This document shows positions 4,549 through 7,511 of a stretch of DNA of 7,511 nucleotides, one piece after another. The first letter of the stretch is position 1. Every line of letters begins with the position of its first letter. The translations under genes were made by a program, and so were the position numbers. This DNA comes from Phycisphaerales bacterium (GTDB taxonomy: Bacteria > Pseudomonadota > Gammaproteobacteria > Competibacterales > Competibacteraceae): the NCBI GenBank assembly GCA_014879435.1, contig JACSSB010000324.1, positions 1 through 7,511 on the forward strand. The letters are read 5' to 3'. A model generated the notes under the pieces. That model did no database searches and was not told where the DNA came from. It saw only the letters and a program-made list of their open reading frames with translations.

Positions 4549-5967
4549 ATGATTAGCCGTGAAGAACTGCTGCGAGGCATGCCGCCTCCGGCCACGATCA
4601 GTCCCGCCGACGTCCGCCAAGCCCGAGGCAATAAAGCCCGCCAACTCATCGTTTTGGATGATGATCCGACCGGTACTCAATCGGTCGCCGAACTGCCGGT
4701 ACTTAATTCCTGGACTGCTGCCGATCTGGAATGGGCGTTGGCCACAGGTGCCGCCGCCGTTTATGTCATGATCAATTCCCGGTCTCTCGATCCCGAAGCC
4801 GCCGCCGTACGCAATCGTGAAGTCGTTCAAGCGGCACTGGCGGCCGCAAAGAATCTCGGGGTCGAAATCGATTTCGTCTCCCGCTCCGATTCCACGTTGC
4901 GCGGTCACTTCCCGCTGGAACCGCAGATCATCAGTGAAGAACTGGAGGCGGCTGGGCGTTCGGTCGATGCGGTCGTCATCGTGCCGGCCTTTGGCGATGC
5001 TGGACGCATCACCCTCTATTCCGTGCATTACGCGGGCAATGCCGCCACCGGTTATGTGCCGGTTGGAGAAACCGAATTCGCACGTGATGCCACCTTCGGC
5101 TATCGCAGTTCCGATCTGCGCGAATGGGTTGAGGAGAAATCGGGTGGTCGTATCGCCGCCAAGGAAGTCGTGGCCATCACTCTGGATGAAATCCGTGCCG
5201 GTGCGGATGCCGTAGCTGCCAAACTGCTGCCGCTCTCTGGAGGGCGCTGCGTGGTGGTCGATATCATCGAGGAATCCGATCTGCGTGCGCTGGCAATGGG
5301 GTTGTTGCAGGCCCAGGCTGCCGGTAAAAATTTCGTATTCCGGGTGGGACCGCCTTTCGTACGTGGCATGATCGGACAAGATGTCCATCCGCCGCTGACT
5401 GCCGAAGATGTCGCGACTATTCGCCCAGCGGAATCAGCTTTTGGGGGCTTGATCGTGGTCGGTTCCCACGTCGATCTCACCACGCGGCAGCTCAATGCAC
5501 TGCGGGAAAAACAGCAGCCGGTCGAATTTGAAATCGACGTCGCCAAGGTGTTGGGCGATGCGTCAGAAGCGCATTTGGCCGAAGTCGTCTCAGCAGTCGC
5601 GGCAGCCTTGGCCAAGGGCAATGTGGTGGTTCGCACCTCGCGCACGCTGATTCGCGGTAAGGATGGGGCGGATTCGCTGCGGATCGCCCGTGCGGTTTCC
5701 GATGCCGTGGTGCATGTGGTGCGGCGGGTTTTGGATCTCGCTCCGCCACGCTTCGTGATCGCCAAAGGCGGTATCACTTCCTCCGACGTGGCCAGTCGTG
5801 GTCTGGAAATCGATCGTGCCATGGTCCGTGGCCCGATGCTGCCCGGCATCGTGTCGCTGTGGGAGCCGATCGATGGTCCCGCACGCGGCATTCCTTACAT
5901 CGTCTTTGCCGGAAATGTCGGTACCGAAGATTCCCTCGCTGAAGTCGCCACCAAACTCTCCAACTGA
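4549..5967 (+). CDS. Four-carbon acid sugar kinase family protein (DUF1537)
   Basis: This is an ATP-dependent cytoplasmic kinase of the DUF1537 family, whose characterised members (OtnK, DtnK) phosphorylate tetronates or 3-oxo-tetronates. The 472 residues start with an extension of about 32, then VLDDDPTGTQ (35-44, substrate domain), MINSRSLDPEAA (74-85), SRSDSTLRGHFPLEPQ (111-126), TEFARDATFGYRSSDLREWVEEKSGGR (175-201) and GGLIVVGSHVDLTTRQL (299-315). The C-terminal nucleotide-binding half has VIAKGGITSSDVA (403-415), LPGI (431-434) and VFAGNVGTEDSL (452-463). The DDDPTGTQ motif and 472-residue length place it in a branch distinct from OtnK proper (about 410 residues), so the exact substrate is open. 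Where I recall relatives having FRTAASFVRARAGI, this protein has FRVGPPFVRGMIGQ (264-277). AAAGGAG (4536-4542) lies 6 nt before the ATG. Expected to be cotranscribed with the next two genes. Confidence 0.9.
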   Translation: MISREELLRGMPPPATISPADVRQARGNKARQLIVLDDDPTGTQSVAELPVLNSWTAADLEWALATGAAAVYVMINSRSLDPEAAAVRNREVVQAALAAAKNLGVEIDFVSRSDSTLRGHFPLEPQIISEELEAAGRSVDAVVIVPAFGDAGRITLYSVHYAGNAATGYVPVGETEFARDATFGYRSSDLREWVEEKSGGRIAAKEVVAITLDEIRAGADAVAAKLLPLSGGRCVVVDIIEESDLRALAMGLLQAQAAGKNFVFRVGPPFVRGMIGQDVHPPLTAEDVATIRPAESAFGGLIVVGSHVDLTTRQLNALREKQQPVEFEIDVAKVLGDASEAHLAEVVSAVAAALAKGNVVVRTSRTLIRGKDGADSLRIARAVSDAVVHVVRRVLDLAPPRFVIAKGGITSSDVASRGLEIDRAMVRGPMLPGIVSLWEPIDGPARGIPYIVFAGNVGTEDSLAEVATKLSN

Positions 5968-6012
5968 CGCCTGACGTCGGTTCCCGTAGAAGAAAAGAAA
6001 AAGGAAAAAATC

Positions 6013-6912
6013 ATGAATACTCCAATCATTGCCGTCCTTGGACTCGGTGCGATGGGTCTGCCCATGGCCACTCGTCTGGCTGAAAAATTCAGCGTGCGCG
6101 GTTATGACATCAGCAGCGAGCGATTGGCGCTGGCCGAACAGGCGGGGGTCGCCGCTGCCAGCAGCGCTAAGGATGCCGCTACCGGTGCGAATGTGGTTTT
6201 GCTGGCGGTACGCAACCGCGTCCAGCTCGATGAGGCGCTTTACGGTGCCGATGGTGTGGTCGCGGTGCTCAAGCCAGGAGCGGTGGTCGTGCTGACTTCG
6301 ACCGTCGGCATCGATGCCGTTCGCGAGGTCGCTGGCCAATTGGCCGAAGCCAAATTGCATTTGGTCGATGCTCCAATCTCCGGCGGGCCGGTGCGGGCAG
6401 GCAAGGGTGATCTGCTGGTGACTGTCGGCGCTGACGATGCCGCCTATGCGGCTGCCTTGCCGGTGCTGGAGCAGTTGTCTTCGACCTTGGTGCGAATCGG
6501 CCCGAAGGCGGGGGACGGTCAGGCGATGAAGACCGTCAATCAATTGTTGTGTGGTGTCCACATCGCTGCTGGAGCCGAAGCGCTGGCGTTGGCCGAGGCG
6601 CTGGGTTTGGACCCCGCTGTGGCTCTGAAAACGCTGGGTGCGGGCGCGGCGGCATCCTTCATGCTCGGTGATCGCGGCCCCCGCATGTTGCAGGCTTATG
6701 ATGCCGAGGGCGCTGAGGTCAAGAGTCGCCTCGACATCTTCGTTAAGGACATGGGTATCGTGAATAGCGCGGCGCGTGCGGTCGGCTTGGCGACGCCGAT
6801 TGCCGCTGCCGCCGAGGGGCTTTATCTGATCGGGCTGGCCAATGAGCAGGGTGCGGAGGACGATTCTTCGGTCATTCGTGTCGTGGCCCCGCGTCGCCGC
6901 CACACAACCTGA
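6013..6912 (+). CDS. ltnD: NAD(P)-dependent dehydrogenase, L-threonate dehydrogenase-like (LtnD)
   Basis: A cytoplasmic beta-hydroxyacid dehydrogenase that in the LtnD subgroup oxidises L-threonate at C2 to 2-oxo-tetronate. In 299 residues: Rossmann motif GLGAMG (10-15), D32 after the second strand (favours NAD over NADP), substrate loop DAPISGGPVRAGKG (119-132), catalytic lysine K173 in GDGQAMKTVNQLL, and KDMG (245-248). The stretches VNQLLCGVHIAAGAEALALA (175-194), LDIFVKDMGIV (240-250) and EDDSSVIRV (282-290) resemble known LtnD proteins more than 3-hydroxyisobutyrate dehydrogenase. AAGGAA (6001-6006) precedes the ATG by 6 nt. It starts 45 bp after the kinase stop, with no terminator between. 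Closely related enzymes act on D-erythronate (DenD) or tartronate semialdehyde (GarR), so the family is firm and the substrate is an inference supported by the kinase and GntP neighbours. Confidence 0.88.
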   Translation: MNTPIIAVLGLGAMGLPMATRLAEKFSVRGYDISSERLALAEQAGVAAASSAKDAATGANVVLLAVRNRVQLDEALYGADGVVAVLKPGAVVVLTSTVGIDAVREVAGQLAEAKLHLVDAPISGGPVRAGKGDLLVTVGADDAAYAAALPVLEQLSSTLVRIGPKAGDGQAMKTVNQLLCGVHIAAGAEALALAEALGLDPAVALKTLGAGAAASFMLGDRGPRMLQAYDAEGAEVKSRLDIFVKDMGIVNSAARAVGLATPIAAAAEGLYLIGLANEQGAEDDSSVIRVVAPRRRHTT

Positions 6913-6930
6913 GTGACGGGAGCTTAAACC

Positions 6931-7511
6931 ATGGGAACCACGGCATTATTAGTTATCGCACTCATCGCGGTTGCCGTTTTACTGGTCCTGGTCATCAAGG
7001 CGGAAGTACCGGCTTTCGTATCCCTGCTGTTGGTTAGCATGGGCACGGCACTGGCGACTGGAATCCCGTTGGCGAACGTCGTACCAGTGATGGTCGCCGG
7101 TATGGGCAAGGTGTTGGGTTCGGTGGCCATCGTCGTCGGCCTGGGGTCGATGCTGGGACGGCTGATCGAGGTCTCTGGTGGGGCAGATAATCTGGCGCGC
7201 CGCTTCAGCGAAGCCCTAGGATCGGGTCGGGTCATCGCAGCGCTGACCGCCGCATCCTTCATCCTGGGCATTCCGGTGTTCTTCGATGTCGCTTTTATCA
7301 TCCTGGCGCCGATTGTCTTCGGCTTCGCTCGGGTCGATAAAATCCATCCGATGAAGATCGCGTTGCCCGTGGGTGCGGTGCTGCTCACCGTCCATGTGGC
7401 GTTGCCGCCGCATCCTGGTCCGGTCGCGGCAGCGGCGTTATTAAACGCCGATGTGGGGTTGGTCACAGTGGTGGGTTTGGTGCTTTGCGCCATCGTCGGC
7501 GTGGTCGGGTT
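6931..7511 (+). CDS. GntP family gluconate/acid-sugar permease (3' partial)
   Basis: This is the N-terminal 193 residues of an inner-membrane proton symporter for gluconate-like acids; full members have about 440-450 residues. Hydrophobic segments lie at about 4-22, 25-43, 60-77, 101-119, 121-132, 143-158 and 176-193. Family motifs are clear: VVGLGSMLGRLIEVSGGADN (68-87), GIPVFFDVAFIILAP (113-127) and LPPHPGPVAAAA (158-169). The ATG at 6931 follows GGGAG (6918-6922) by 8 nt and begins 18 bp after the dehydrogenase stop, so the genes are tightly linked. The frame stays open to the window end. Given the neighbours it probably imports the acid sugar handled by the dehydrogenase and kinase (a threonate or erythronate) rather than gluconate, but the sequence alone cannot decide this. 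Confidence 0.92.
   Translation, partial: MGTTALLVIALIAVAVLLVLVIKAEVPAFVSLLLVSMGTALATGIPLANVVPVMVAGMGKVLGSVAIVVGLGSMLGRLIEVSGGADNLARRFSEALGSGRVIAALTAASFILGIPVFFDVAFIILAPIVFGFARVDKIHPMKIALPVGAVLLTVHVALPPHPGPVAAAALLNADVGLVTVVGLVLCAIVGVVG

Noticed and set aside
4534..5388. 284-codon minus-strand frame opposite the kinase
   Set aside because: Antisense shadow without recognisable motifs; the plus-strand kinase motifs are unambiguous.
5590..6903. 437-codon minus-strand frame opposite the kinase and dehydrogenase genes
   Set aside because: Rich in His, Gln, Arg and Asp with no domain or membrane pattern, and antisense to two strongly supported genes; typical antisense shadow.

Overview
The window is a GC-rich, densely coded stretch of a proteobacterial chromosome, most likely gammaproteobacterial. 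The first three genes closely resemble E. coli YbhF, YbhS and YbhR, and the intergenic repeats (ATTCCC-N8-GGGAAT hairpins, GTAG-type REP-like hairpins, C6/G6 hairpins) are of kinds that litter proteobacterial intergenic DNA. I cannot name the genus. Nothing here proves horizontal transfer; no integrase, transposase, tRNA, rRNA or CRISPR array is visible.

Left half (1-3143, + strand): the end of an ABC ATPase gene (YbhF-like) is followed by two ABC-2 membrane subunits (YbhS-like, YbhR-like), together an efflux pump. The two permease genes are 3 bp apart, but the ATPase and the first permease are separated by 260 bp holding a two-copy inverted hairpin element and an ATTCCC/GGGAAT hairpin. The convergent gap at 3144-3434 is packed with a probable terminator and at least six more repeat copies in both orientations.

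Right half (3435-7511): a FadR-type (FCD-domain) GntR regulator on the - strand is divergent from a + strand catabolic operon. The operon encodes a four-carbon acid sugar kinase (DUF1537 family), an L-threonate dehydrogenase-like (LtnD-like) NAD enzyme and a GntP-family gluconate/acid-sugar permease that runs off the window. The likely scheme is that GntP imports a tetronate-type acid sugar, the dehydrogenase oxidises it at C2, the kinase phosphorylates the 3-oxo acid or a related acid sugar, and the GntR protein senses the substrate or an intermediate. The isomerase (OtnI) and decarboxylase/aldolase (OtnC) expected for a complete pathway are not in view.

The 304-bp divergent gap at 4245-4548 is AT-rich and holds a strong sigma70-like promoter, six ATACA words in one orientation at helix-related spacing, two perfect inverted repeats in the probable kinase leader, and a near-perfect Shine-Dalgarno sequence with no ATG, GTG or TTG behind it. 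The best candidates for something undescribed are this regulatory region and the intergenic repeats, where two ATTCCC-type copies differ only by a compensatory base pair.
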